From contig JEMX01000044.1 of assembly GCA_000585055.1 (NCBI GenBank), forward strand, positions 47,914-111,913: a DNA stretch of 64,000 bases. The letters run 5' to 3'. Source of the stretch: Candidatus Accumulibacter appositus (GTDB lineage Bacteria; Pseudomonadota; Gammaproteobacteria; Burkholderiales; Rhodocyclaceae). Shown piece after piece: positions 39,393-48,714 of the stretch (positions are counted from its first letter, which is position 1; each line of letters opens with the position of its first letter). The notes beneath the pieces are model-generated. The model worked only from the letters and a program-made list of their open reading frames with translations. It was not told the origin of the DNA and did not search any database. A program made the translations under genes and the position numbers.

Positions 39393-40928
39393 ATGGAATT
39401 GGCCGTGTTGTTTGGTGTGTGTTTGTTGATTTCCGGCGTAGCCATTCGGCTTGGTTCAAGCCTGGCCGACTATTTGGGGATCGTGGACCGCCCGGGCGGG
39501 CACAAGCAACACGAGGCCAGTACGCCATTCGTTGGTGGCGTGGGCATCCTTGCCGTTCTGCTCAGTCTGTTTTTTCTGTTCGAGCCCTTGTTTGGCTTTT
39601 TCTCCCTTGCCTCGCTGAAAGGCATTCTGATCGGTGCGCTGGTCCTCTTTTTGACCGGTCTTGCCGATGACATCCTGCACCTCAGTTTCAAGCTGCGTTT
39701 CGTTGTTCAGGCGACGGTCGCCTTGTCGATGATTTTTGTTGGCGGCGTCGAGTTGCTGTCTTTCGGGGAGCTTCTTCCCGGCTGGCGCTTCGATCTCGGT
39801 GTACTTTCCATTCCGCTGACGATTTTCGCCACCGTCGGCCTGATCAATGCGGTCAACATGATTGATGGGATTGATGGCTTGTCGGGCTCGCTCAGCTTGG
39901 TCAGCCTGGCTCTTGTCGGTCAGGTGGCCTTCTTCGCGAACCAAGGCCCCTATGTTGCCCTGGTCGTTGCGCTGATCGCTGGCTTGGCGGGCTTCCTGTA
40001 CTACAACCTGCGCTATCCCGGAAACAAGCGTGCGCGGGTGTTTCTTGGCGATAACGGCAGCATGGTGCTTGGCTTCCTGTTCGCCTGGCTGTTCATTGCC
40101 CTGTCACAGGGGGATTCTCCCGCGATGACGCCAGTGACTGCTTTGTGGCTGTTTGCGCTGCCGCTGATGGACACGGTTGGCGTCATGCTGCGGCGCATCT
40201 GGCTGCGCAAGTCGCCTTTTCGGCCCGACCGGCACCACTTGCACCACCTTTTCGTGCGGGCCGGCTATCGGGTCTGCGATGTCGTCGCGTTTGCCGCGTT
40301 CGCGCAACTGCTCCTTGGACTGATTGGTGTCGGCGGACTGCTGCTGCGAGTTCCCGAATATGTGATGTTCTGGCTCTTTTTATGTGTTTTTGCGGCCTAT
40401 TTCCTGCTGATTCTTCGCCCATGGCGGCTGGTGCCCGGACTGCGGCGGGTCAGTCGTACGCTTGGCCTGCCCTCGGTTCAGGTCCGCGGCATTTTTGTTG
40501 GCTACGTTCGCCGGGAGCAGTTTCCCGATCTGCTTGGCTTGATCGGCCAGCAGCTGGGTGCCACCAGCTATGACTACCAGTTGAGCGTGTACCAGATGGA
40601 CTGCTCGGCGACGGATGGCCGCAACGTCTACTGCGTGGTGAACGTCCCGGTCAATGGCGATGAGCGACTGATCGGCAAAGTTCAGCGCGACGCGTCGGCA
40701 ATCAAGAAGCTCCTCATTGGCCGCTTCGATGTCGATGTTCGCCTTTTCGTACGCCGTCAGGGCGAGAACGACTTGCGTACCAGTGCCGGCAACACGAGTG
40801 GCAGGGGCCACGACCGGCGTAGTGCGCGCAGCAGCGCCCTGATCTATTCCATGGAGCGCGGCGGCGGGACGATAACGGGTGGCGGATTGGGGTTCGAGAT
40901 CGGCGAAATCAGCGTGCCTCCAGCGTGA
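39393..40928 (+). CDS. Undecaprenyl-phosphate glycosyl-1-phosphate transferase, MraY/WecA family
   Basis: The 511-residue inner-membrane protein starts EPS repeat-unit synthesis by loading a sugar-phosphate on undecaprenyl phosphate. The polytopic MraY/WecA domain (about 1-335) has LTGLADDILHL near residue 90, NMIDGIDGLSGS near 155 and VFLGDNGSMVLG near 215, which hold the magnesium-binding aspartates, and the HHLHHLF loop. An extra C-terminal soluble region of about 170 residues follows, which WecA lacks; I do not recognise it. ATG 39393 follows GGAGG. It leads the EPS set with the phosphatase, exporter and kinase. Confidence 0.85.
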   Translation: MELAVLFGVCLLISGVAIRLGSSLADYLGIVDRPGGHKQHEASTPFVGGVGILAVLLSLFFLFEPLFGFFSLASLKGILIGALVLFLTGLADDILHLSFKLRFVVQATVALSMIFVGGVELLSFGELLPGWRFDLGVLSIPLTIFATVGLINAVNMIDGIDGLSGSLSLVSLALVGQVAFFANQGPYVALVVALIAGLAGFLYYNLRYPGNKRARVFLGDNGSMVLGFLFAWLFIALSQGDSPAMTPVTALWLFALPLMDTVGVMLRRIWLRKSPFRPDRHHLHHLFVRAGYRVCDVVAFAAFAQLLLGLIGVGGLLLRVPEYVMFWLFLCVFAAYFLLILRPWRLVPGLRRVSRTLGLPSVQVRGIFVGYVRREQFPDLLGLIGQQLGATSYDYQLSVYQMDCSATDGRNVYCVVNVPVNGDERLIGKVQRDASAIKKLLIGRFDVDVRLFVRRQGENDLRTSAGNTSGRGHDRRSARSSALIYSMERGGGTITGGGLGFEIGEISVPPA

Positions 40929-40940
40929 GGGCCGGCTGAG

Positions 40941-41381
40941 ATGTTTAACCGGATTCTTACCGTGTGTACCGGTAACATCTGTCGCAGTCCGGCGGCCGAG
41001 TTTTTTTTCCGACAGCGCAGCGAGGCAATGTCCAGACCGCTTGAGGTTCTCTCGGCGGGTGTCGATGCACTGGTCAATCATCCCGCCGAGGAGACGACCA
41101 GCACGATGATGCTTGCGCGTGGCATTGATCTCAGTGCCCACCGGGCGAGGCAATTGACCCGCGAGGGTCTGCGCTGGGCCGAGCTGGTTCTGGTGATGGA
41201 GCAGCATCACCGCGACGCGGTGCTGGCGCTGGATCCGACCGCACGCGGCAAGACTTTCCTGCTCGGGCACTGGACGAATAGGGAAATTCCCGACCCCTAC
41301 CGGCGCGGCGACGAAGCACACGCGGAAGCTTTGCGCCTGATCGAAGCCGCCGTCGAACCGTGGGTCGACAAACTCGGCTGA
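40941..41381 (+). CDS. Low-molecular-weight protein-tyrosine phosphatase (Wzb-type)
   Basis: The 146-residue cytoplasmic enzyme has the active-site loop CTGNICRS (Cys9-Arg15) at the N-terminus and the general acid in DPYRRG (Asp118). In EPS systems such phosphatases dephosphorylate the Wzc-type tyrosine kinase and so control chain length; the kinase gene follows two genes downstream. It starts 12 bases after the glycosyl-phosphate transferase stop, so the two are probably co-transcribed. Confidence 0.92.
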   Translation: MFNRILTVCTGNICRSPAAEFFFRQRSEAMSRPLEVLSAGVDALVNHPAEETTSTMMLARGIDLSAHRARQLTREGLRWAELVLVMEQHHRDAVLALDPTARGKTFLLGHWTNREIPDPYRRGDEAHAEALRLIEAAVEPWVDKLG

Positions 41382-41433
41382 AAGAGCCGAGAAGCCGCGT
41401 GCGCTATCGCGCGGGAACGTGAAATAGCGCACG
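41373..41433. terminator. Two hairpins after the phosphatase gene
   Basis: CTCGGCT-N5-AGCCGAG (41373-41391) overlaps the stop codon, and CGTGCGCTAT-N16-ATAGCGCACG (41398-41433) has ten-base arms. Together they may attenuate transcription before the exporter gene. No T-run was seen. The remaining gap to 41667 holds no gene I can support. Confidence 0.4.
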
Positions 41434-41667
41434 TGTGACCGCCCCGAATGGCGTTACTCTGTGGGCGTGATACGAGAAAAGCCCCCCTGCACCTGGAACA
41501 GTGCCGGCACCGTGTCGGGCGAAGGGCCATGGCGTCTCCGTTCGCTGCGCACCGTGTCTAGCGGGCGGCCGCATTTGCGGTGCCTGCGCTCGCGAGGTAG
41601 ACTTCGCGGCGTTTTTGCGCCGCGGGCGTCGGCGAAAGCTGGAACGAAAACAAGATAGGAGTTAAGC

Positions 41668-42867
41668 ATGAAGATGTCGCTTGTGGTGCCGAATCGAGTC
41701 CGGCACCTGCTGATCGGTCTTGCCGCCAGTGCTTTGGCCGGCTGCAGCATTGTTCCTGGGAACCAGAGTTACAGCGACCGCGAGGAATCGGCGGTGATGT
41801 TGCCGGTCCAGCAAGGAGACGCGTTGCTGCCGGCGAATATCAAGATCCAGCCGATTACCGCCGAACTCATCGTCGAAATGTTCAAGGCGGCGCGGCCCCC
41901 ACGCGGTGACGGTACCAGCGTTGCCGGCGTAGCGACCAGGAACGTGCCGGGTCCGGGCAGCCAGGACGCCAAGCCGATCCCCGAATACAGACTCGGGCCG
42001 GGCGACATCATTTCGATCATCGTCTGGGATCATCCCGAGCTGACCATCCCGGCGGGCAGCTTCCGCACTGCCGAGCAGGCGGGCACGGTCGTCACCGATG
42101 ATGGCACGATCTACTTTCCGTATGCGGGCGTGATCAAGGTCCAGGGGATGACGACCAGCGAAGTGCGCAAGATTCTGGCGGCCAAGTTGGCCAAATACAT
42201 CGAGCAGGTGCAGCTCGACGTGCGCATGGTGGCTTTTCGCAGCCAGCAGGTCTATGTCGTCGGCGAGGTGAACAAGCCGGGTATCCAGCAAGTGACCGAT
42301 ATCCCGATGACGGTTATCGAGGCGGTGAATCGTGCCGGCGGTTTCACGCAGGAGGCCGACTATAGCCGGGTGCTGCTGACCCGGCGCGGCACCACCTACC
42401 TGGTCGATATCCAGGCGATGTATGACTACGGGGCGACGGCGCAGAACGCCTTGCTGGAACACGGTGACATCGTCAATGTGGCGGACCGTAGTTACAACAA
42501 GATCTTCGTGCTTGGGGAAGTCGTTCGACCGGGCTCTCAACTGATGAACAAGAAGCGTTCGACTCTTGCCGAAGCGCTCAGCGACGCCGGTTACATCAAC
42601 CAGACGACGTCCAACCCACGCTGGATCTACGTCATGCGCGGCGACACCGAGACTCCGGAACTCTTCCATCTTGATTCCAGTTTGCCGGACGCCATGCTGC
42701 TCGCCGATCGCTTCCCTTTGCGGCCGCGGGACGTCGTCTATGTCGATGCGGCAGCGGTCGTTCGCTGGCAGCGCGTAATTTCCAACATCCTGCCAACGGC
42801 GACCATGCTTAATGTAACCAGTCAGACGCAGTACCCGCTGTTTGGTGGCAAGCAACCGCCGTACTGA
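41668..42867 (+). CDS. Wza-type polysaccharide export lipoprotein
   Basis: The 399-residue outer-membrane lipoprotein has a lipobox signal peptide, LAASALAGC, with lipidated Cys27 in the LAGC motif. The Poly_export domain (about 105-200) carries YRLGPGDIISIIVWDHPELT, and two SLBB domains follow (VYVVGEVNKPGIQQV and IFVLGEVVRPGSQLM). It forms the outer-membrane channel for EPS with the Wzc-type kinase. ATG 41668 follows AGGAG. It is the third gene in the EPS set. Confidence 0.92.
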   Translation: MKMSLVVPNRVRHLLIGLAASALAGCSIVPGNQSYSDREESAVMLPVQQGDALLPANIKIQPITAELIVEMFKAARPPRGDGTSVAGVATRNVPGPGSQDAKPIPEYRLGPGDIISIIVWDHPELTIPAGSFRTAEQAGTVVTDDGTIYFPYAGVIKVQGMTTSEVRKILAAKLAKYIEQVQLDVRMVAFRSQQVYVVGEVNKPGIQQVTDIPMTVIEAVNRAGGFTQEADYSRVLLTRRGTTYLVDIQAMYDYGATAQNALLEHGDIVNVADRSYNKIFVLGEVVRPGSQLMNKKRSTLAEALSDAGYINQTTSNPRWIYVMRGDTETPELFHLDSSLPDAMLLADRFPLRPRDVVYVDAAAVVRWQRVISNILPTATMLNVTSQTQYPLFGGKQPPY

Positions 42868-43002
42868 TCGCGACCACGTTTTTGTTGTCGCGGGAGCCAA
42901 GCTAGGGGTGACAGAGCCGCCTCTTAGGCTTTCCCGCAAACGCCCGCCTACCACGCTGAGCCGCCCCGCCATTCCTCTGGCGGCGGCAATCACGGACGAT
43001 CC

Positions 43003-45267
43003 ATGGATAACGACCAGTCACAGACCACTTTCAACACTCCCGGAGCTCCGGGCAGGTCAGGCGCTCAAGCGCAAACGCAGTCGATGCAGCAGCTGTCGTC
43101 GGAAGACGAGGATGAAGGCCTGGCGCTTGGCGAGATCATTGCCGTGCTCATGGACTATCGCTGGTTGATTGCCGCGGTAAGCCTGTTTGCCCTGGTTCTT
43201 GGCCTGGCCTGGGTATTCGTGGCCAAGCCGGTCTACCGGGCGGATGGCCTCTTGCAGGTCGAGGAGAAGAGCTCCGGAATGGGCTCTCTCAAGGCCTTGC
43301 AACCTTTGCTTGGTGAAGAGACGAGCGTATCAGCCGAGCTCGAAATTCTCAGCTCACGGATGGTTCTAGGGCGGGTGGTCAACAAGCTCAAGCTGGACAT
43401 CGTTGCCGTTCCCCGCACGCTCCCCTTGATTGGCGGTGCAGTTGCCCGTCGCTACGACGGCGACGAGCCGAGTTCGCCGTGGCTGGGTTTGTCGAGTTTT
43501 TCCTGGGGCGGTGACCGTATTCAGGTCGATTCGCTCGAGGTTCCCGCCGCGGCGCTGGACCAGCCGCTGACGCTGGTCGCTGCTGGCGATGACGGCGGCT
43601 TCGAGGTCCTTGACCGGGACGATCAAGTGGTACTCAAGGGCATGGCGGGGACGCGAGCCAGCGGTGAGGGCTATTCGATTTTCGTTGCGCAGCTCAAGGC
43701 GCGGCCGGGAACACAATTCCGGCTGGCGAAACTCTCTCGCGAAACCGCCGTGGAAAACCTGCGCAGGAACTTCTCGGTCAAGGAACGCGGGAAGAAATCG
43801 AGTCTCCTCGAAGTAAGCCTGGTCGGAGGAGATCCGGAAAGGATTGGCATGGTTCTCGACGACATCATGAATGCCTATCTTCGCCAGAATGTCGAAAGGC
43901 GCTCGGCCGAAGCCGAGAAGACGCTGGCCTTTCTGGAAACCCAGCTGCCCGCTCTCAAGACCCAGGTCGATAGCGCCGAGGCAGCGTACAACAATTATCG
44001 TCAAAGCCGTGGTTCCCTGGACTTGAGCCTGGAGACGCAGGGGGTGCTGAAATCCCTGGTCGAGGTCGAGAACGCCGCCGTGTTGCTCAAGCAGGAGCGT
44101 GACGAACTGCGCCAGCGCTTTACTGCCGAGCATCCCCGGATTCAGGCGGTGGACAACAAGCTGCAGCGTCTCGCCGAGCGTCGCAAGGCGTTTGACGCCG
44201 AGGTCGAGGCTTTGCCGGATACGCAGCAGACGGTTCTGCGCCTGGCGCGTGATGTCGAAGTTTCGAACAGGCTCTATACCGAGTTGCTCAACACCGCCCA
44301 GCAATTGCGGGTGTCGAAGGCGGGGACGGTTGGCGACGTGCGCATCATCGACTCCGCCGTGGTCGCTCGCCAAGCCATCGGCGCCAAGCCAATCGCGATT
44401 CTCGGCATTGCCCTGCTGCTTGGCGTACTGTCGAGCATGGTCATCATCTGGTTGTTGCGGGCGCTGCGCGTGGTCGTCGAGGATCCGGAGATCATCGAGT
44501 CGCAGCTCGGCCTGCCGGTTTATGCAACGGTGCCGCACAGCAAGACCGAACTCGATCTGCATCGCAAAGCGAAATCCGGGGTCGGCGCCCTGCTGGCCGT
44601 GTCTTTTCCCGAAGACGACGCCGTCGAGAGCCTGCGTGGCCTGCGCACGACCCTGCACTTTGCGCTGCTAGACGCACAACGCAACTCACTGTTGATCACC
44701 GGCTCGAGTCCCGGCCTTGGCAAGAGCTTCATTTCCAAGAACCTTGGCGTCGTGCTGGCACAGGTCGGCAAGCGCGTGGTGATTGTCGATGCCGACCTGC
44801 GCCGCGGGCATATCCACAAGGAATTCGGCAAGGAGCGAGCGCTCGGTGTTTCCGAGTACGTTGCCGGACAGGCTCCGCTGGATGCGATTCTGAAAACGAC
44901 TTCGGTCGCCAATCTGTGCGTGGTCTCGACCGGCCAGATCCCGCCCAACCCTTCGGAGTTGCTGATGCACCAGCGCTTTGCCTTGCTCCTGGCGGAACTC
45001 GGCGAAAGGTTCGACACCGTGATCGTCGATGCACCACCGGTGCTGGCTGTGTCCGATGCGGCGATCATCGGTCGCCATGTCGGCGCCACGCTGATGATCG
45101 CCCGCTCGGGTAAGCACCCCATTCGTGAACTCGAGCAGGCGATCAAGCGCCTCAATCAAGCCGGGGTCGAGGTCAAGGGTTTCGTCTTCAACGATCTTAA
45201 TGTCAGTCGCCAGCGTTACCGCTATGGGTACAAGGGCTACGTCTACCGCTACTCGTACAAGAATTAG
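43003..45267 (+). CDS. Wzc-type polysaccharide co-polymerase and tyrosine autokinase
   Basis: The 754-residue inner-membrane protein has a Wzz-like N-terminal domain with membrane helices near residues 50 and 470, a long coiled-coil periplasmic part with GNVR-type signature (about 300-450), and a C-terminal BY-kinase domain. The kinase has Walker A SPGLGKSF near 567, the Walker A' IVDADLRRGHIHK near 595 and Walker B VIVDAPPV, and ends with a tyrosine cluster, RYRYGYKGYVYRYSYKN, that is autophosphorylated in homologues. It controls EPS chain length and export. Its last four bases overlap convergent rlmB. Confidence 0.93.
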   Translation: MDNDQSQTTFNTPGAPGRSGAQAQTQSMQQLSSEDEDEGLALGEIIAVLMDYRWLIAAVSLFALVLGLAWVFVAKPVYRADGLLQVEEKSSGMGSLKALQPLLGEETSVSAELEILSSRMVLGRVVNKLKLDIVAVPRTLPLIGGAVARRYDGDEPSSPWLGLSSFSWGGDRIQVDSLEVPAAALDQPLTLVAAGDDGGFEVLDRDDQVVLKGMAGTRASGEGYSIFVAQLKARPGTQFRLAKLSRETAVENLRRNFSVKERGKKSSLLEVSLVGGDPERIGMVLDDIMNAYLRQNVERRSAEAEKTLAFLETQLPALKTQVDSAEAAYNNYRQSRGSLDLSLETQGVLKSLVEVENAAVLLKQERDELRQRFTAEHPRIQAVDNKLQRLAERRKAFDAEVEALPDTQQTVLRLARDVEVSNRLYTELLNTAQQLRVSKAGTVGDVRIIDSAVVARQAIGAKPIAILGIALLLGVLSSMVIIWLLRALRVVVEDPEIIESQLGLPVYATVPHSKTELDLHRKAKSGVGALLAVSFPEDDAVESLRGLRTTLHFALLDAQRNSLLITGSSPGLGKSFISKNLGVVLAQVGKRVVIVDADLRRGHIHKEFGKERALGVSEYVAGQAPLDAILKTTSVANLCVVSTGQIPPNPSELLMHQRFALLLAELGERFDTVIVDAPPVLAVSDAAIIGRHVGATLMIARSGKHPIRELEQAIKRLNQAGVEVKGFVFNDLNVSRQRYRYGYKGYVYRYSYKN

Positions 45268-46037
45268 GGCTTGCTGCCAGAGTTGCTTAAATTGGCGCTT
45301 GGCGCGCGTCGGCGACGCGCCTCGTAGAGGCAGACGCCGGTCGCCACCGAGACATTGAGGCTGGCGACCGAGCCGAGCATCGGGATGTTCACCAGTTGGT
45401 CACAGGTCTCGCGCGTCAGGCGGCGCAGACCGTCGCCTTCGGCGCCGAGTACCCAGGCACAGGCGCTTGGCCACTGGGCGGTGTAGAGGTCGTCCTTGGC
45501 GTCGGCATCGGTGCCGATGATCCAGATTTCCCTTTCTTTCAGGTCACGCAGAGTGCGTGCGAGATTGGTGACCGTGACGTAGGGGACTGTCTCGGCGGCG
45601 CCGCTGGCGACTTTTACGGCCGCCTGCGTCAAGCCAACGGCGCGATCCTTGGGCGCGACGACCGCGTGCGCGCCGACGGCATCGGCAACCCGCAGGCAGG
45701 CGCCCAGGTTATGCGGATCCTGAATACCGTCGAGGATCAGCAGGAAGGCCGGTTCGTCCAGGGTGTCGAGAACGTCGTCCAGCGTCACGTGCCGCGGCGT
45801 CGCGTCGACCGTGGCGATCACTCCCTGGTGCCGGGCAGCTGGCGCCATCGCCTGCAGGCGTGCGCCGTCCACCGGCAGGACGCGGACGGTGGCGAACTCG
45901 GCGTGGCGAACCAGATCACGCAGGCGAGCGTCGTGGCGAGCGGCGTCGACGTAGATTTCACGTATTGCGCCTGGGTCGTGGCGCAGTTTGGCGAGGGTCG
46001 AATGGAAGCCGAAAATCAGGCGTGAATTCTGGGACAT
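45264..46037 (-). CDS. rlmB: 23S rRNA (guanosine-2'-O-)-methyltransferase RlmB
   Basis: RlmB methylates G2251 in the peptidyl-transferase loop of 23S rRNA. The 257-residue SpoU-family protein has the N-terminal substrate domain and the SPOUT knot motifs: DGIQDPHNLGACLRVADAVG, VLGAEGDGLRRL and IPMLGSVASLNVSVATGVCLYE. ATG 46037 is preferred over a TTG three codons earlier. It overlaps the kinase gene by four bases in a tail-to-tail arrangement. Confidence 0.92.
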   Translation of the reverse strand: MSQNSRLIFGFHSTLAKLRHDPGAIREIYVDAARHDARLRDLVRHAEFATVRVLPVDGARLQAMAPAARHQGVIATVDATPRHVTLDDVLDTLDEPAFLLILDGIQDPHNLGACLRVADAVGAHAVVAPKDRAVGLTQAAVKVASGAAETVPYVTVTNLARTLRDLKEREIWIIGTDADAKDDLYTAQWPSACAWVLGAEGDGLRRLTRETCDQLVNIPMLGSVASLNVSVATGVCLYEARRRRAPSANLSNSGSKP

Positions 46038-46133
46038 GATAGGCAAGGCCGGTAGACAGAGGGCGCGATTCTATCAGCTTGCCGCTACGCTCTGTCAGTT
46101 GGCTGGCCGCAGCTCGGAGCCTGGACGATGCCG

Positions 46134-47210
46134 CTACCGCTGGCTGACGATCGCTTCCAGGGTTCGCGAGCGCCAGTCGAGGACCGCCGTGCGCGTCGTC
46201 ATCTGCTCGCCGAGGCGAGGGAATTCACGGTCAATGACGTCGGCGGCGAAGCTTGACAGGAAGCTTGACTTGAGCTCGGCACGCGCGCGGTCGACGCCGA
46301 TCTCCTCGTACGGCACCGACGCCAGGAGCAGAAAACCATCGTCCGGGATACGTCCGGCGCGCATGTTGGCTTCGATGATTGCCGCCGCCTTGCGGATCGG
46401 GACGTCGAGATTGGGGCTGTAGGGGCCGATGATCAAGGCGATATTGGGCGTGTGCAGGAAATCGAACCCACGACCCAGACAGATCGTCCACTCTCGGTGC
46501 TCGATGTCGAGCAGGCGCTCGCGACTGCGGATCTGCGAGCGTACGCTCTCGATATGCTCGAGATTGCCGTGCAGCAGCGGCAGCAGATCGGCGCGCATCT
46601 GTGCCGGCATGTCGGGCAGCAAGGCGATGAGACGCTGGTCGAGGCTTGCCCGGTCGGTGGCGGTCAAGCTGGCCAGGTGTAGTTGCTCGCCTGCCGTGCC
46701 GTGGATCACCAGGGCGTCCTCGTCGGTTTCGAAACCGCAAACCAGCGGATAGACGGTCGCGTGATCGCTGCCGAAAATGTGTTCGACCTGGGAGCGTATT
46801 TGGTAGGTGTGGGCAACCGCTGCTGCCGTGTCGTAGTCGAAGCCGGCACAGCCGCGCCGTGGCTCACCCTGCGAGTAGTGGTAGGTGACCAGGAAAAGCA
46901 CATGTCGGCCAGCGCTGACGACGCGCTGGACATGGTGGGCGAGCACTTCGCCAAGGTGCGGCCAGCCAAGGTCGAAGATTCCGCCGAGGTTGCGAAAGGG
47001 CATCAGCAGGCCGACCGGGGTGTTGGTCGCCACCGGGATATTGATACGCCCGTCCATGCACTTGAGGACGGCGATCGCCGTCGGGTGTTCGGCCTGATAG
47101 CGTTGGCGTGCCAGCCAGGCTTCCGGGCTGCGGTACATCGCCGCATGGCGCTCGGCCAGACCGAACAGCCAGTCGATACGCTCGGCGATCGGCTTTCCGT
47201 GAATATCCAT
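46134..47210 (-). CDS. Putative CsoSCA-like carbonic anhydrase
   Basis: The 358-residue protein has an arrangement of zinc-site residues like the carboxysomal carbonic anhydrase CsoSCA, a divergent beta-class enzyme: KCMDGRINI (Cys51, Asp53, Arg55) and later YHYSQGEPRRGCAG (His111, Cys121). The spacing between His and Cys is near that in CsoSCA. No carboxysome or RuBisCO genes are in the window. A role in CO2/bicarbonate balance is inferred only; another metal-dependent function is possible. It lies between rlmB and cysN on the same strand, with a 196-base gap from cysN. Confidence 0.5.
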   Translation of the reverse strand: MDIHGKPIAERIDWLFGLAERHAAMYRSPEAWLARQRYQAEHPTAIAVLKCMDGRINIPVATNTPVGLLMPFRNLGGIFDLGWPHLGEVLAHHVQRVVSAGRHVLFLVTYHYSQGEPRRGCAGFDYDTAAAVAHTYQIRSQVEHIFGSDHATVYPLVCGFETDEDALVIHGTAGEQLHLASLTATDRASLDQRLIALLPDMPAQMRADLLPLLHGNLEHIESVRSQIRSRERLLDIEHREWTICLGRGFDFLHTPNIALIIGPYSPNLDVPIRKAAAIIEANMRAGRIPDDGFLLLASVPYEEIGVDRARAELKSSFLSSFAADVIDREFPRLGEQMTTRTAVLDWRSRTLEAIVSQR

Positions 47211-47406
47211 GGCCACACCTGTCTCGTGAAGACACGGCCGCGCGCCGACCGAACGTTTCAGCGAACTGGCTACCCTGACGCTGCACCAGCGGAAGTATCG
47301 TCGGCGCTGGCCCTCAGGTCAATCCGCTGGCCTGTTCGACGGTCGGCGGGAGCACGCGACGAGCGCTTGGCCGCGCAGCGCTACCCGCTGCGGCAGGCCG
47401 CGCCGG

Positions 47407-48714
47407 TCAGAGGATCATGCCGGCGCCGATGGTGTTGTTCGAAGACTCGTCGATGACAATGAAGGCGCCGGTGCCGCGGCTCTCGGCGTAGGGATCGGCG
47501 AAAATCGGCTGCGCCAGTTTGAAGCGCACGCGGGCAATGTCGTTCATCAGCAGCCGTTCGCTTGCCTGCTGCTCCATGGTATTGATGTCGATGCGGTAGT
47601 CGATGCCAGCGAGCATGGCCTTGCTGTCGCGCGTGGTATGGCGAATGAGGTACTTGCGGCGCGGGTCGAGCGGCGCTTCGGCCAGCCAGCAGAGCATGGC
47701 GTCGATCTGCTTGCTGAGCGTCGGCAGCTCGCCGCTCTTGACGATCATGTCGCCGCGCGAGATGTCGATTTCGTCTTCCAGCAGGAGGGTCACCGATTGC
47801 TCGGCGACCGCGGACGGCAGCGATTCGGCGAGCACCCGGATGTCCTTGACGCGCGTTTCCCGCCCTGAGGGCAGCACCGTCACCGCGTCGCCGATGGCCA
47901 GTTCGCCGGACTCGACACGGCCCATGAAGCCGCGATAATCGTGCAGCTCCGGGTTGGCCGAATCCTGTGGACGGCAGACGTATTGCACCGGGAAGCGGAA
48001 TTTCTCGGCGTGCGCGCCGTGTACCGCCGGCACCGTTTCGAGGACTTCGATCAGGCTCGGCCCGTCGTACCAGTCGAGCCGCTCGCCACGCTCAACGATC
48101 ATGTCGCCGTGCAGCGCCGACATCGGCATGAAGCGGATGTTTTCGATCCCCAGTTTACCGGCGAAAGCCAGGTAGTCGGTCTTGATGCGCGCGAAGACGT
48201 CCGGTGAGTAGTCGACCAGGTCCATCTTGTTTACCGCCACGACGACGTGCGGGATGCCGAGCAGGTGCGCAATATAGGAGTGGCGGCGGGTCTGCGCGAG
48301 CACGCCCTTGCGGGCGTCGATGAGGATGATCGCCAGGTCGGCCGTGGACGCGGCGGTGACCATGTTGCGCGTGTACTGCTCGTGCCCCGGTGCGTCGGCG
48401 ATGATGTACTTGCGGGTGCCGGTGGTGAAGTAGCGATAGGCAACGTCGATGGTGATTCCCTGTTCGCGCTCGGCCTGCAGGCCGTCGGTGAGCAGCGACA
48501 GGTCGACGACCTCCAGCCCGCGCTTTTCGGAGCTGCGCTGCATGGCATGCAGGGTGTCGGCGAGAATCGTCTTGCTGTCATAGAGCAGGCGACCGATCAG
48601 CGTGCTCTTGCCGTCGTCGACGCTGCCGCAGGTCAGAAAGCGCAGCAGGCCGTTGTCGGGGATAGCTTCCAGGGGGAGTGCTTGCATGGGTTCAATGGGA
48701 TCGATTGCGGACAT
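47407..48714 (-). CDS. cysN: Sulfate adenylyltransferase subunit 1 (CysN)
   Basis: CysN is the GTPase subunit that drives ATP sulfurylase, making adenosine 5'-phosphosulfate from sulfate and ATP. The 435-residue protein has SVDDGKSTLIGRLL (P-loop), DAPGHEQYTRNM and NKMDLVD GTPase motifs and elongation-factor-like domains II and III. There is no fused APS kinase, which fits the APS-reductase route encoded here. Its ATG overlaps the cysD stop (TGATG at 48712-48716). It is the last sulfate gene of the operon. Confidence 0.95.
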   Translation of the reverse strand: MSAIDPIEPMQALPLEAIPDNGLLRFLTCGSVDDGKSTLIGRLLYDSKTILADTLHAMQRSSEKRGLEVVDLSLLTDGLQAEREQGITIDVAYRYFTTGTRKYIIADAPGHEQYTRNMVTAASTADLAIILIDARKGVLAQTRRHSYIAHLLGIPHVVVAVNKMDLVDYSPDVFARIKTDYLAFAGKLGIENIRFMPMSALHGDMIVERGERLDWYDGPSLIEVLETVPAVHGAHAEKFRFPVQYVCRPQDSANPELHDYRGFMGRVESGELAIGDAVTVLPSGRETRVKDIRVLAESLPSAVAEQSVTLLLEDEIDISRGDMIVKSGELPTLSKQIDAMLCWLAEAPLDPRRKYLIRHTTRDSKAMLAGIDYRIDINTMEQQASERLLMNDIARVRFKLAQPIFADPYAESRGTGAFIVIDESSNNTIGAGMIL

